DNA of 18,267 bases from DTU018 sp964618175. GTDB lineage: Bacteria; Bacillota; Syntrophomonadia; Syntrophomonadales; Syntrophomonadaceae. The DNA is taken from NCBI GenBank assembly GCA_964618175.1, contig CAZTZX010000037.1:1-18267 (forward strand), written 5' to 3'. This document shows, one piece after another, positions 1-8,051 of this stretch. How positions within the stretch are numbered: the first letter of the stretch is position 1; each line of letters opens with the position of its first letter. A program made the translations under genes and the position numbers. Under the pieces are notes generated by a model. That model worked only from the letters and a program-made list of their open reading frames with translations. It was not told where the DNA came from and made no database searches.

Positions 1-341
1 CCACATATCTCGATTCCGCAGCGGTTTAAGGGTATCAATACCTTAATAGCCGGTGAACTGGCTATAGCTTCAGCCATACCTGGGGTAAGTTCCCCCAGAT
101 AGGAGTTGGCCGCCAGAATGGCTATCGATCCGGTGATTACGTCAACTTTTGAACTGGTATTGATCACGGCGTTCTCCCCGCTGGCTCCTTCATTGGCCCC
201 AGCTTTCAGCATCACCGATGTTGCCAGAGCATTAGTCCCTAAAGCCAGGATAGTACACTTAGGCCCCAATTCCTGCCGGAGTTTTTCGACGATTACTCGC
301 CCAATACCCCCACCCTGTCCATCAATCACAGCGATTCTCAC
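1..341 (-). CDS. DUF3842 family protein (3' end beyond window)
   Basis: Reverse-strand reading gives VRIAVIDGQGGGIG at the N-terminus, followed by ALGTNALATSVMLKAGANEG, GENAV, LGELTPGMAEAIASS and IPLNRCGIEI. I recognise this as the small DUF3842 family of Clostridia-type Firmicutes (usually about 110-140 residues). About 113 residues are visible, so only the tail is lost past the left edge. The glycine-rich GQGGGIG loop looks nucleotide-binding, but no function is established and I assign none. I place the start at the GTG ending at 341, because family members begin right at this strand and a GGGGGT lies just upstream; an in-frame ATG at 375-377 would add 12 residues but has no ribosome binding site. 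It lies downstream of the MATE gene on the same strand, 148 nt away, and could be co-transcribed. The plus-strand ORF at 106-420 is its antisense shadow. Confidence 0.85.
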   Translation of the reverse strand, partial: MRIAVIDGQGGGIGRVIVEKLRQELGPKCTILALGTNALATSVMLKAGANEGASGENAVINTSSKVDVITGSIAILAANSYLGELTPGMAEAIASSPAIKVLIPLNRCGIEIC

Positions 342-489
342 AGTTACCCCCAAAGCTTCTACTTTTTTTGCTATCATAGCACATTACCCACAGGGACTAG
401 CAATAGAGTTCTTTAAATAATTCTTTTGTTGTTGGGCCAAACAACTCACTTTCTACCGTCTATACGGCCCTGGTTTCATTTAAAACTAT

Positions 490-1890
490 CTATGCCCAGC
501 GCAACCAGGCTCGGAGACGATCCCAGAGGTATCCGCCCCTAAACAGCATTACCACCGTAAATTTGTTGCGCTCCTGCAGATCGCGCCATAGGGCGATCAG
601 AAAGACCAAGGCCATGGCCGCGGTCAATAATTCCGAAATAGAGAAGGCCAGCCACACCCCATTTAAACTGTAATAACGGGGCAGAATCAATAACAAGGGC
701 AAGAAGAACACCACCTGGCGGGTCAATGACAGGCGCATGGCGGTAAAACCCATACCCACTGCCTGCAGGACAGTATAGAGAATGACCAGAGGCCCCATAA
801 AAGGCAAAAATAAAGTGGCCGTCTGCATACAAGTGATCCCCACCACCGTAAGCAGGGGATCCTGAGAAAAGAACTGCATTACCCATACCGATTGGTATTG
901 TAAGATCAACCAGCCGGTTCCCAAAAATACAAAAGCTAGAGCAGATGATTTTATGATAGTCTCTTTGACCCTATCAAAGGAACCCGCTCCATAAGCAAAA
1001 GAAGCGATGGGCATTGTCCCCTGGGCCAAGCCGTGCACCGGCATATAAGCCAAAGACCTTATCCGCATGAATATACCCAAGGCTGCCACGGCAGTATAGC
1101 TATAACCAGTCAAGGTGCGATTGATAATGGCTAGATTAAATACTGCCACCACTTCCATTACCATGGCCGGGAATCCTACCCGATATATTTCCTTCACTAC
1201 CCGCAGACTGGGTCGGAAGCTAGCCCAGGACCAAGTAAGCTGGGCTTTCTTGCCCTTCACCAGAGCGACTATTACCACGGTAATTACCATCTGGGATAGC
1301 ACCGTGGCAATGGCCGCTCCATTTAGCCCCAGAGCCGGTATTCCCCCCCAGCCGAAAATAAAGATGGGATCAAAGAGAACATTGAGCGAAATGCCTAATA
1401 GAGAAATGACCATCGGTAAAAAGGTGTTGCCTTCCCCCTGAATGATATTTCCCAGGGTCATGGGCAAAAAGGTAAACAGTGACCCCCACAAAATGATTTG
1501 CATATATTCTTTGCTGAGAGCAAAAGTCTCCGGTGTACATCCAAAAAGGATCAGCAGAGGATCAATATAATGCAACCCCAGACCGATGGCCAGCCCTGTG
1601 TAGACAAGGCTAATAACAATACCGTGCCAGGCCACATTGTCAGCTAATTGAACATCACCGCTTCCCAGGGTTCGGCCAATCAGGGAGGTTAAGCCGGTTC
1701 CAGTGGCTGAAGAAACAGAGATAAGTAATATCTGTAAAGGGATGACTAAAGTCAAAGCTGCAAAGGATAGGGCTCCCAGCTTGGCCACAAAAAAGGTATC
1801 TATCAGGCTAAACAGTGAATACACTATCATGCCCGTAGTTGTCGGTAAGGAAAGCCGAAAGAGCAGTTTGGCTACACTATCCTGCAGCAT
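490..1890 (-). CDS. MATE family efflux transporter
   Basis: This 466-residue, highly hydrophobic protein has the length and layout of MATE (multidrug and toxic compound extrusion) transporters, which have 12 membrane segments in two six-helix halves. The N-terminal stretch KLLFRLSLPTTTGMIVYSLF then LIDTFFVAKLG matches the family opening. NIIQGEGNTFLPMVISLLG and, in the second half, LQAVGMGF are also typical MATE signatures. It should export cationic drugs or metabolites in exchange for Na+ or H+ at the cytoplasmic membrane; the substrate cannot be read from sequence. The start is uncertain: the ATG at 1888-1890 has its only good Shine-Dalgarno match (GGAGGGGGG, minus strand, 1912-1920) 21 nt away, too far for normal initiation. 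In-frame ATT codons sit closer to it, but no ATG, GTG or TTG does. No U-rich terminator is evident downstream before the DUF3842 gene. Confidence 0.92.
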   Translation of the reverse strand: MLQDSVAKLLFRLSLPTTTGMIVYSLFSLIDTFFVAKLGALSFAALTLVIPLQILLISVSSATGTGLTSLIGRTLGSGDVQLADNVAWHGIVISLVYTGLAIGLGLHYIDPLLILFGCTPETFALSKEYMQIILWGSLFTFLPMTLGNIIQGEGNTFLPMVISLLGISLNVLFDPIFIFGWGGIPALGLNGAAIATVLSQMVITVVIVALVKGKKAQLTWSWASFRPSLRVVKEIYRVGFPAMVMEVVAVFNLAIINRTLTGYSYTAVAALGIFMRIRSLAYMPVHGLAQGTMPIASFAYGAGSFDRVKETIIKSSALAFVFLGTGWLILQYQSVWVMQFFSQDPLLTVVGITCMQTATLFLPFMGPLVILYTVLQAVGMGFTAMRLSLTRQVVFFLPLLLILPRYYSLNGVWLAFSISELLTAAMALVFLIALWRDLQERNKFTVVMLFRGGYLWDRLRAWLRWA

Positions 1891-1910
1891 ATTGACCGGT
1901 CGAATATTAA

Positions 1911-1962
1911 TCCCCCCTCCCTCTAGGCTTATGACAGCTAGGGGGGAAATAGTATCGGGGGG
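1911..1962 (-). promoter_or_regulatory. Possible structured 5' leader of the MATE gene (C6/G6 tracts)
   Basis: Read on the minus strand, the leader has two CCCCCC runs (1957-1962 and 1941-1946) followed by the purine tract GGAGGGGGG (1912-1920), the only Shine-Dalgarno-like sequence before the MATE start. One hairpin pairs 1919-1926 with 1938-1945 (8 pairs, one G-U) around an 11-nt loop. Alternatively 1911-1917 can pair with 1941-1947 (7 pairs), or 1912-1917 with 1957-1962. These pairings are mutually exclusive, which would suit a translational switch. It does not match any riboswitch class I can recall; regulation is inference. Confidence 0.3.
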
Positions 1963-2279
1963 CGATCGACATATATGGTGAGAAACTCAAATGCCTGATC
2001 GGGGAAGATCCTATCTATAAAGAATGTATGACGAAACTCCTCCATATAATATAGCCACTTATGGCAATAAAATTGAATCTATATAATAGAACCGCTGGCA
2101 GTTGGTCAAAAATCAGTTCCATGGATCAATATGCTGCCAATCAACAGCTTTGAATTCACTTAGTTACAGGCTAATAGCCGCCAGATTGTTGCTTATATCT
2201 TAATAGGCATGTTATGATACGAAAGTAATATTGTTTTTCGATGCCTGACTCCGAATTGATCTGAATATTTTGGAATGAT

Positions 2280-2320
2280 AGAGCGGGAAACTCAATTAAT
2301 TATGAGTGGCTCGCTCTTTT
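2280..2320 (+). terminator. Rho-independent terminator-like hairpin upstream of the helicase gene
   Basis: AGAGCG (2280-2285) pairs with CGCTCT (2312-2317), with an inner CTCA/TGAG helix (2291-2294 with 2303-2306), and the structure runs directly into TTT. It points toward the helicase but no plus-strand gene precedes it in the 400 bases upstream. It may therefore act as a leader attenuator, or terminate a short untranslated transcript. Confidence 0.5.
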
Positions 2321-2403
2321 ATATTGACTGTTACCGAGCAGAATTTTAATAAAACAAGATTACAAATAAATAGTGTCTTAACACTAAAAAAGGAGACCCC
2401 AAT

Positions 2404-3548
2404 TTGAATTTCGAAGAACTGAACCTTATCACCCCTATCCTGAGAGCTTTACGCACGGCAGGATATACTCAGCCTACACCCATACAGGAACAGGCGATTC
2501 CGTTTATACTTGACGGAAGAGATCTGCTGGGATGCGCGCAGACCGGCACAGGAAAAACGGCAGCCTTTGCCATTCCCTTGCTGCAAATGCTTTACCAAGA
2601 GAAGAAAAACCCCAAAGAACCGCGCTCCATTAAAGCCTTGATCCTCACGCCCACCCGTGAGCTAGCCATGCAAATAGATGAAAGCCTGGCCACTTATGGA
2701 AGATATACCGGTCTCAAGCATACCGTGATCTTTGGCGGAATATCCCAAGTCCCCCAAACCAATGCGCTCAGAGCAGGGGTAGATGTTCTGGTGGCAACAC
2801 CAGGGCGGCTGCTGGATCTGATGAATCAGAGGTATGTCCGTTTGAACCAGGTCAAGATGTTTGTACTTGATGAAGCGGATCGCATGCTGGATATGGGATT
2901 TTCACACGATGTAAAGAAAATTATTGCCCAACTGCCGGTGCGCAAGCAAACCCTGCTGTTTTCAGCAACCATGCCTCCGGAAATTACCCAATTGGTCGAC
3001 ACCATTCTGTCAAACCCGGTGAAGGTGGCAGTAGATCCGGTTTCCTCACCGGTAGATGTCATCGAACAAGCGGTTTACTTTGTTGACCGCCAAAACAAAA
3101 GAGCACTACTCATACGACTGTTAAATGAGCATCCCCTGGATTCTGTTCTGGTATTTACCCGCACCAAACACGGAGCGGACAAGGTGGTCAGAGACCTGGA
3201 CCGCGCCAGGATACCGGCCCAGGCTATTCACGGCAATAAATCCCAGGGAGCCCGGCAGCTGGCCCTAAACAATTTCAAATCCAAACGTACGCGGGTACTG
3301 GTGGCGACAGATATTGCCGCCCGTGGCATCGATGTGCAGGAACTCTCCTGTGTCATCAATTACGACCTCCCCAACGTGCCCGAAACTTACGTGCACCGGA
3401 TAGGCCGTACCGGCCGAGCAGGCCTGGGCGGAACGGCCTTGTCATTTTGCGACCTGGAAGAAAGGCCATATCTGAAAGGTATTCAGAAGCTGATAGCCCA
3501 ACAGATCCCGGTCGTTCAAGATCAGCCTTATGCCATGAGCAACACCGG
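2404..3548 (+). CDS. DEAD-box ATP-dependent RNA helicase (RhlE/CshA-like), C-terminus lost in assembly gap
   Basis: All helicase-core motifs are present in order: a Q motif around residues 19-32 (GYTQPTPIQEQ), Walker A AQTGTGKT (45-52), PTRELA, GG, TPGR, DEAD (156-159), SAT (187-189), VATDIAARGID and HRIGRTGR (331-338). The protein unwinds short RNA duplexes using ATP; relatives act in ribosome assembly, mRNA decay and cold adaptation. Translation starts at TTG 2404: AGGAGA at 2391-2396 lies 7 nt upstream and the reading MNFEELNL fits the usual RhlE/CshA beginning. About 381 residues are readable before the N run at 3549, so the core is complete but the variable, often basic C-terminal tail and the stop codon are missing. 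Apparent sequence beyond the gap in this frame is antisense to comEC and does not belong to the protein. Confidence 0.93.
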
Positions 3549-3648
3549 NNNNNNNNNNNNNNNNNNNNNNNNNNNNNNNNNNNNNNNNNNNNNNNNNNNN
3601 NNNNNNNNNNNNNNNNNNNNNNNNNNNNNNNNNNNNNNNNNNNNNNNN
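3549..3648. other. Assembly gap of 100 N
   Basis: Exactly 100 ambiguous bases, the usual placeholder for a scaffold join of unknown length. It hides the 3' ends of two convergent genes. ComEC alone should need well over 100 more coding bases, so the real distance is probably several hundred bases or more. Confidence 0.95.
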
Positions 3649-5414
3649 TCTTCCATAACCTCGGTCAGACCCAAAAGGTGATCGCTGTCAGGATGGGTAT
3701 TTATCACCAGATCCAGCTCATTTATGCCACGATGGCGGAGATAAGGTATCACCTTCATCTCTCCCACCTTATAAAACTGACTGCCGCCCCCGTCCACCAT
3801 TATAAAACGCCCCTGCGGAGACTTGATCAGCAGAGCATCGCCCTGACCCACATCAATAAAGACGGCCTCCATAGTTCCCCGATCCCGCCAGGAAGGCGGC
3901 CAGAAGACTACGGTTAGAAAAATCAGTATCAAGATCGCTCCGAGCCAGGCAGAAGAGCGATAATAGCGGTGATCAAACGGCCAGCTTAACAACAGCAGCA
4001 GCCCCGCATAATAGGCGGTTATCGCCAATATTCCTGGAGTAGCCACCCATAAGACCCCACCGGGCAGTGCGTTGCAAAAATGGGTAGCCAGAAGGATCAT
4101 TTCTATCATAAGACCCGCTGCGAACAAACACATTCCGGCCAGGGGTGCCACCATCACTAATACTAGGGCTACAAAGCCGAGCATGACCACAGCTCCCGAC
4201 AGATAAGTAACCAAAAGGTTAGCCAGGACGGAAACCGGTGAAATCAGATTAAAATAGTAAGCAATTGCCGGAGTAATAGCTATCTGGGCACAAAACGGCA
4301 CCAGTAAAGCGTCCACTGCCAGACCAGAGTACGGTATCCTTTGGCGTAGCAGTGGAAACAGATAAATCAATCCCCAGGCAGCCAGAAAGGATAGCTGGAA
4401 AGATATAGTGAATAAAGCGTGGGGGTCAAACACAATAATCAGCAAGCCGGCTATTCCCAGACTGTTGAGCATTTGGTGGGGACGGCCCGAATAGTAGGCC
4501 AGCAGTCCCATCCCGCCCATAATAGATGCCCGTATAACCGGTATCGGCCAGGATATTAGAGTTCCATAGACCAGCAGGAGCACCATGCCCGCCATCAGCT
4601 TATAAGATCGTTTAGCTCCCAGCAAAGAAGTAAGCCAGCCGGAAAGCAGCAGCAAAAAACCAATATGCAGTCCAGATACAGAAAAGAGATGCACTATACC
4701 GGTATACTGGAACTCATCATATAATTGCGGGTCAATGTCATCAATGTCACCCAGAAGCATCCCTCGCAGTATAGCGGATTCCTGGCTGGTCATGTACTCC
4801 TCGGTCACCTGGAGCATGCGGTCGCGATAGTTGTTTATTTTTGCCTGCCAACCACTGGCCGGTTCGAGTTTCAGAATCTCATCAGCTTTTTTAACGGACA
4901 ACAAGTAATAAACACCCTGATGGTACAGGTATTTACGGTAATCAAATTCACCCGGATTACCGCCCTGATGCGGGGGCTCCAGGGATCCGGTCAGCCATAG
5001 CTGATCACCCTTTTGAATTGGAAGGGAAAATTGGCACACTACCTGATACTGGCGATGATAGCGATTGTCTTGATCGGTAGCTAGCACAAAACGAGTGCGC
5101 TCCTCGTCCAGGCGTGGAATAGAGACGACCGTTCCCATTACCGAAGTGTTTTTTATTTCTGGGAGCGTTTGGGGAGGGTGTTGCATAGCTGGATAGTAAA
5201 ATATGATGGCTGCCAATATCAGAGCAATCCATCCTAGGGGATAATGGCGTGAGGGTTTGTAAAAAGAAAGCAACAGTAAAAGTACGATAATAGGTAAAAC
5301 ATACCACCAGACTCTATAATAGGCAATAATGGCTGCTACGGCCACACAGACAAACGCGGCAAACCAGGGGTGTTCGAAGACTACAGCCGACTCCTGATCG
5401 ACAGCGGTTACCAT
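3649..5414 (-). CDS. comEC: ComEC/Rec2 DNA uptake channel protein, C-terminus lost in assembly gap
   Basis: Polytopic membrane protein that forms the channel bringing single-stranded transforming DNA across the cytoplasmic membrane. The visible 588 residues show N-terminal membrane segments, a soluble OB-fold-like DUF4131 region (about residues 60-190), then the competence domain with the segment HLFSVSGLHIGFLLLLSGWL and many helices. A metallo-beta-lactamase-like domain follows, beginning at about residue 520 with FIDVGQGDALLI and VDGGGS and carrying the HPDSDH metal motif at residues 574-579. Family members are usually 700-800 residues, so roughly the last 150-200 are hidden by the N run. 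The start ATG (5412-5414) overlaps the comEA stop by one base (TAATG), which suggests translational coupling; no separate ribosome binding site is evident. Function in natural transformation is inferred from family; competence has not been shown by this sequence. Confidence 0.92.
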
Positions 5415-6028
5415 TATTTAACGTCAACCTGATCCTTAAGATCAGCAAAGCGCTTATCACCAATACCGCTGACATTGCGGAGGTCTTCAATGGAGCGGAA
5501 GGGGCCATTTTCTTCCCGGTAATCAACGATCCTCTGGGCCAAGGTGGGCCCTATACCGTTAAGATGCTGATCCAGTTCAGCCACACTGGCCCGGTTTATG
5601 TTGATCTTGCCGCTGGCCGATATCCCGGACGGTGGTGTTGCAAATATTGACTCCGACTCAGGCGATTCTCCTTGAACCGGAACCAGAATAGTTTCTTCAT
5701 CCACCATCAGCCGCGCCATGTCTATATGGCGCAGATCGGCGGTCGGTTTGGGAATCGCCTTCTCCAGAGCCTCATAAATGCGCGCTCCCGAAGAAAACTG
5801 GTATATATTGGGTTGTTCCACCTCGCCGGTAACAAATACGATAATTTCTTGCTCCTGAGGTTCCGGGAGATTTTCCTGCTCTGCTGGCACCATCTCGGCT
5901 TGCAGCAGAGTAATCTCCTCGGCATTATTTTGACGTTCCCGATAAGACCCATAAAAGGAGCCCAGCCCAAAAGCTATCAGCAGCACTACCACGGCCGCCA
6001 CCAGCCAACGTCTATCAATGTCACCCAT
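5414..6028 (-). CDS. comEA: ComEA-like competence protein, membrane-anchored DNA-binding helix-hairpin-helix protein
   Basis: About 204 residues. One N-terminal membrane anchor (WLVAAVVVLLIAFGLGSFYG) is followed by a Glu/Gln-rich linker, then an SLBB-type domain (IIVFVTGEVEQPNIYQF), then a C-terminal double helix-hairpin-helix DNA-binding domain: ININRASVAELDQHLNGIGP and SIEDLRNVSGIGDKRF. This is the standard ComEA architecture; it binds extracellular double-stranded DNA and hands it to ComEC. I favour the ATG at 6026-6028 because GGTGAT, complementary to the 16S rRNA tail, lies just upstream. In-frame ATG 6034 and GTG 6037 are alternatives. The stop overlaps the comEC start by one base. A stronger GGAGG near 6067-6072 is followed only by a three-codon ATG-GCG-AAA-TAG mini-ORF, so it does not obviously serve this gene. 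Confidence 0.9.
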   Translation of the reverse strand: MGDIDRRWLVAAVVVLLIAFGLGSFYGSYRERQNNAEEITLLQAEMVPAEQENLPEPQEQEIIVFVTGEVEQPNIYQFSSGARIYEALEKAIPKPTADLRHIDMARLMVDEETILVPVQGESPESESIFATPPSGISASGKININRASVAELDQHLNGIGPTLAQRIVDYREENGPFRSIEDLRNVSGIGDKRFADLKDQVDVK

Positions 6029-6154
6029 GCTCATCACCGATGACTATTTCGCCATATTGTGGTATTTTCCTCCATTGCTGGATAAGAAATGACGTTTTTT
6101 TATCAGGCCGTTTTATTTTTACGACTATTAATATTCTATATTCGTATATTCATG

Positions 6155-6184
6155 TTGACAACATTATCGAACTAAAACTACCAT
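6155..6184 (+). promoter_or_regulatory. Candidate sigma-A promoter of the acyl-CoA dehydrogenase gene
   Basis: A perfect TTGACA (-35, 6155-6160) is followed after 18 bp by TACCAT (-10, 6179-6184; four of six match TATAAT). It lies 45 bp before the TTG start in the divergent comEA spacer. The -10 is weak, so control by an activator is possible. Confidence 0.45.
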
Positions 6185-6228
6185 AGAGATAAGAGAAACT
6201 TAGTGATTAACGAACGGAGGTCTTTAAT

Positions 6229-7947
6229 TTGAAGAATCTACTCCTTAACCCCAAACAGTATAGAGACCGCGGGTATCCGGATGAGAGGTCTAAAGAAATC
6301 ATGCTGAAAACCATTGCGTGGTTTGAAGAGAAGGGTCTGGCCGCGCAGAAGGAGCAGTATCATAATCGCGAGTTTGCAGATGACTTCTGGAAGTTCATGA
6401 CTGCAGAAGGTTTTTTTGAAACTCTTTTCCTCCCCAAAGGGTATGGCTCCGACCCTGATCAGTATTACAGCACCTACCGGATGTATGAGTTTTCCGAAAT
6501 CTGTGGCTTCTACGGTGCAGCTTACTGGTACTGCTACCATGTCTCCACCTTGGGTCTTGATCCGATACTGATGGGTGACAACGAAGAAGTCAAACATAAA
6601 GCTGCCGCTAAGCTAAAGGAAAATGCCTTCTGTGCCTTTGGTCTTTCTGAAAAAGAGCATGGGGCCGATATTTATTCTACCTCGATGACCTTGACTCCTA
6701 AGGGCGATGGTACCTATGTGGCTAATGGCCGCAAGTATTACATCGGCAATGGCAACGTGGCTAGTACGGTATCAATATTTGGCAAAATGGCTGATACCGG
6801 TGACTACGTATTCTTTGTAGTTGATGCCAATCATCCCAACTACAACCTGATAAAGAACATAGTAGACAGCAATCAGCAGTTTGTGGCTGAATTCGAGTTG
6901 CGCGACTATCCCATAACCGATGCGGAAATCTGCACCATCGGTCCCAAGGCCTGGGATGACATGCTCAATACCATCAATGTTTGTAAATTTAATATTGGCT
7001 CCGGTGCCACCGGCATCGTGACCCATTCATTCTACGAAGCCCTCAATCACACTACCCACCGCATACTATACGGTAAAAAAGTGACCGAGTTTGCTCAGAT
7101 CAAAAGACTCTTTATGGATTCCTGGCTTAGACTTATGGGCATGAAGCTCTTTGGTCTGCGGGCAACTGATTACATGCGCGTGGCTAATGACAATGACAAA
7201 AGATATCTGCTCTTCAACCCGGTTATGAAGATGAAAGTAGCTATCCAGGGTGAACAGGTTCATGAACAGCTGTGGGATATTATTGCTGCCAAAGGTTTTG
7301 AAAAAGATATGTATTTCGAGCAGGCGGTTTCGGAACTAAGAGGTTTCCCCAAACTGGAAGGTACCCGTCATGTAAACATGGCCTTGATCGCCAAACTGAT
7401 TCCTAGCTATATGTTTATGCCGGCTGAATTTGAAGAAATAGGTCGGATAACTGATAACCGCGATGAAGCCTACCTATTTAGACAGGGCCGTACCAGAGGC
7501 TATGCCAAAACCAAGTTCCACGATTATATGATCGCTTACAACAGCCTGGCCCATTTGCCCAATGTACAGGTGTTTATTGAGCAGATCAATGCCTATAAAA
7601 ACTACCTGATGGTATCCGGCCAAGATATAACCAAACAGATGGAAGACTTTGACTACCTACTGGCAGTAGGCGAACTGTTCACTATGGTAGCCTATGGTCA
7701 GCTTATCATTGAAAGCGCCAAAATCGAAGGGATCAGCGATGAGGTAATGAATCAAATGTTTGACCTTTTCGTCAGAGATTTCTCCGCCTTTGCCATGGAT
7801 CTGTACGGCAAGCCCTTAAACAGCCCGGCTCAGGTTGAAGCCATTGCCCAGATGTTCAAACGCCCCGTTGCCAATACACCAGAATTCGAGAAATTACTCG
7901 AGGAAGAAGTCTACAGTCTGGCGGACGTTTATGAGCAAAACCCCTAA
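6229..7947 (+). CDS. Acyl-CoA dehydrogenase, long form (572 residues)
   Basis: FAD enzyme that introduces the 2,3 double bond into an acyl-CoA and normally passes electrons to electron-transfer flavoprotein. Visible signatures are the flavin/substrate segment FCAFGLSEKEHGADIYSTSM from residue 134 (family GLTEPEAGSD), the WYCYHVSTLGLDPILMG N-terminal helix region, the central beta-domain (ANGRKYYIGNG), and LEGTRHVNMALI with Glu377 at the place of the catalytic base of medium/short-chain enzymes. At 572 residues it is about 190 longer than classical short-chain enzymes, the extra mostly C-terminal. Similar long forms occur in butyrate- and fatty-acid-oxidising Syntrophomonas relatives; chain-length preference cannot be read. 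The start is TTG 6229 with GGAGG (6216-6220) 8 nt upstream. It stands alone, with its own promoter and terminator and no ETF or other beta-oxidation gene beside it. Confidence 0.9.
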   Translation: MKNLLLNPKQYRDRGYPDERSKEIMLKTIAWFEEKGLAAQKEQYHNREFADDFWKFMTAEGFFETLFLPKGYGSDPDQYYSTYRMYEFSEICGFYGAAYWYCYHVSTLGLDPILMGDNEEVKHKAAAKLKENAFCAFGLSEKEHGADIYSTSMTLTPKGDGTYVANGRKYYIGNGNVASTVSIFGKMADTGDYVFFVVDANHPNYNLIKNIVDSNQQFVAEFELRDYPITDAEICTIGPKAWDDMLNTINVCKFNIGSGATGIVTHSFYEALNHTTHRILYGKKVTEFAQIKRLFMDSWLRLMGMKLFGLRATDYMRVANDNDKRYLLFNPVMKMKVAIQGEQVHEQLWDIIAAKGFEKDMYFEQAVSELRGFPKLEGTRHVNMALIAKLIPSYMFMPAEFEEIGRITDNRDEAYLFRQGRTRGYAKTKFHDYMIAYNSLAHLPNVQVFIEQINAYKNYLMVSGQDITKQMEDFDYLLAVGELFTMVAYGQLIIESAKIEGISDEVMNQMFDLFVRDFSAFAMDLYGKPLNSPAQVEAIAQMFKRPVANTPEFEKLLEEEVYSLADVYEQNP

Positions 7948-8015
7948 ACGGTAGGAAATATAGTTACCCCCCCTGAAGAAGTTTATATATAGCCAACACC
8001 CTAACACTCTCCCCC

Positions 8016-8045
8016 GGGCGGCCTAACCAGCCGCCCACTTTTTTT
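8016..8045 (+). terminator. Rho-independent terminator of the acyl-CoA dehydrogenase gene
   Basis: GGGCGGC (8016-8022) pairs perfectly with GCCGCCC (8030-8036) around a 7-nt loop, followed by AC and seven T. It lies 68 bp after the stop. On the opposite strand there is no T run after the hairpin, so it does not serve sigK. Confidence 0.88.
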
Positions 8046-8051
8046 ACCGTT

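Larger units (their letters stand above)
1891..2403. other. Gene-free region between divergent MATE and helicase genes
   Basis: I find no coding sequence here on either strand. The left part holds the MATE leader. A small hairpin GCCA-CTTA-TGGC lies at 2053-2064 and a longer-range TGGCAG/CTGCCA pairing spans about 2095-2138. A terminator-like hairpin is at 2280-2320. The right end carries AGGAGA (2391-2396), the ribosome binding site for the helicase. The roughly 400 bases before the helicase may be a long leader, common for cold-inducible RNA helicases, but no known RNA family is recognised. Confidence 0.5.

Noticed and set aside
106..420. 104-residue plus-strand ORF
   Set aside because: Antisense to the conserved DUF3842 reading; composition is rich in Pro/Ser/Ala as expected for a shadow frame.
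428..445. GTTGTT/AACAAC hairpin as a terminator after the MATE gene
   Set aside because: No T run follows it in the minus direction, and the T run lies before it on the plus strand.
3447..3917. 156-residue ORF crossing the first N run
   Set aside because: Joins an alternate frame of the helicase to antisense comEC through placeholder Ns; not real.
5672..6043. 123-residue plus-strand ORF opposite comEA
   Set aside because: Antisense shadow of the well-supported ComEA reading.
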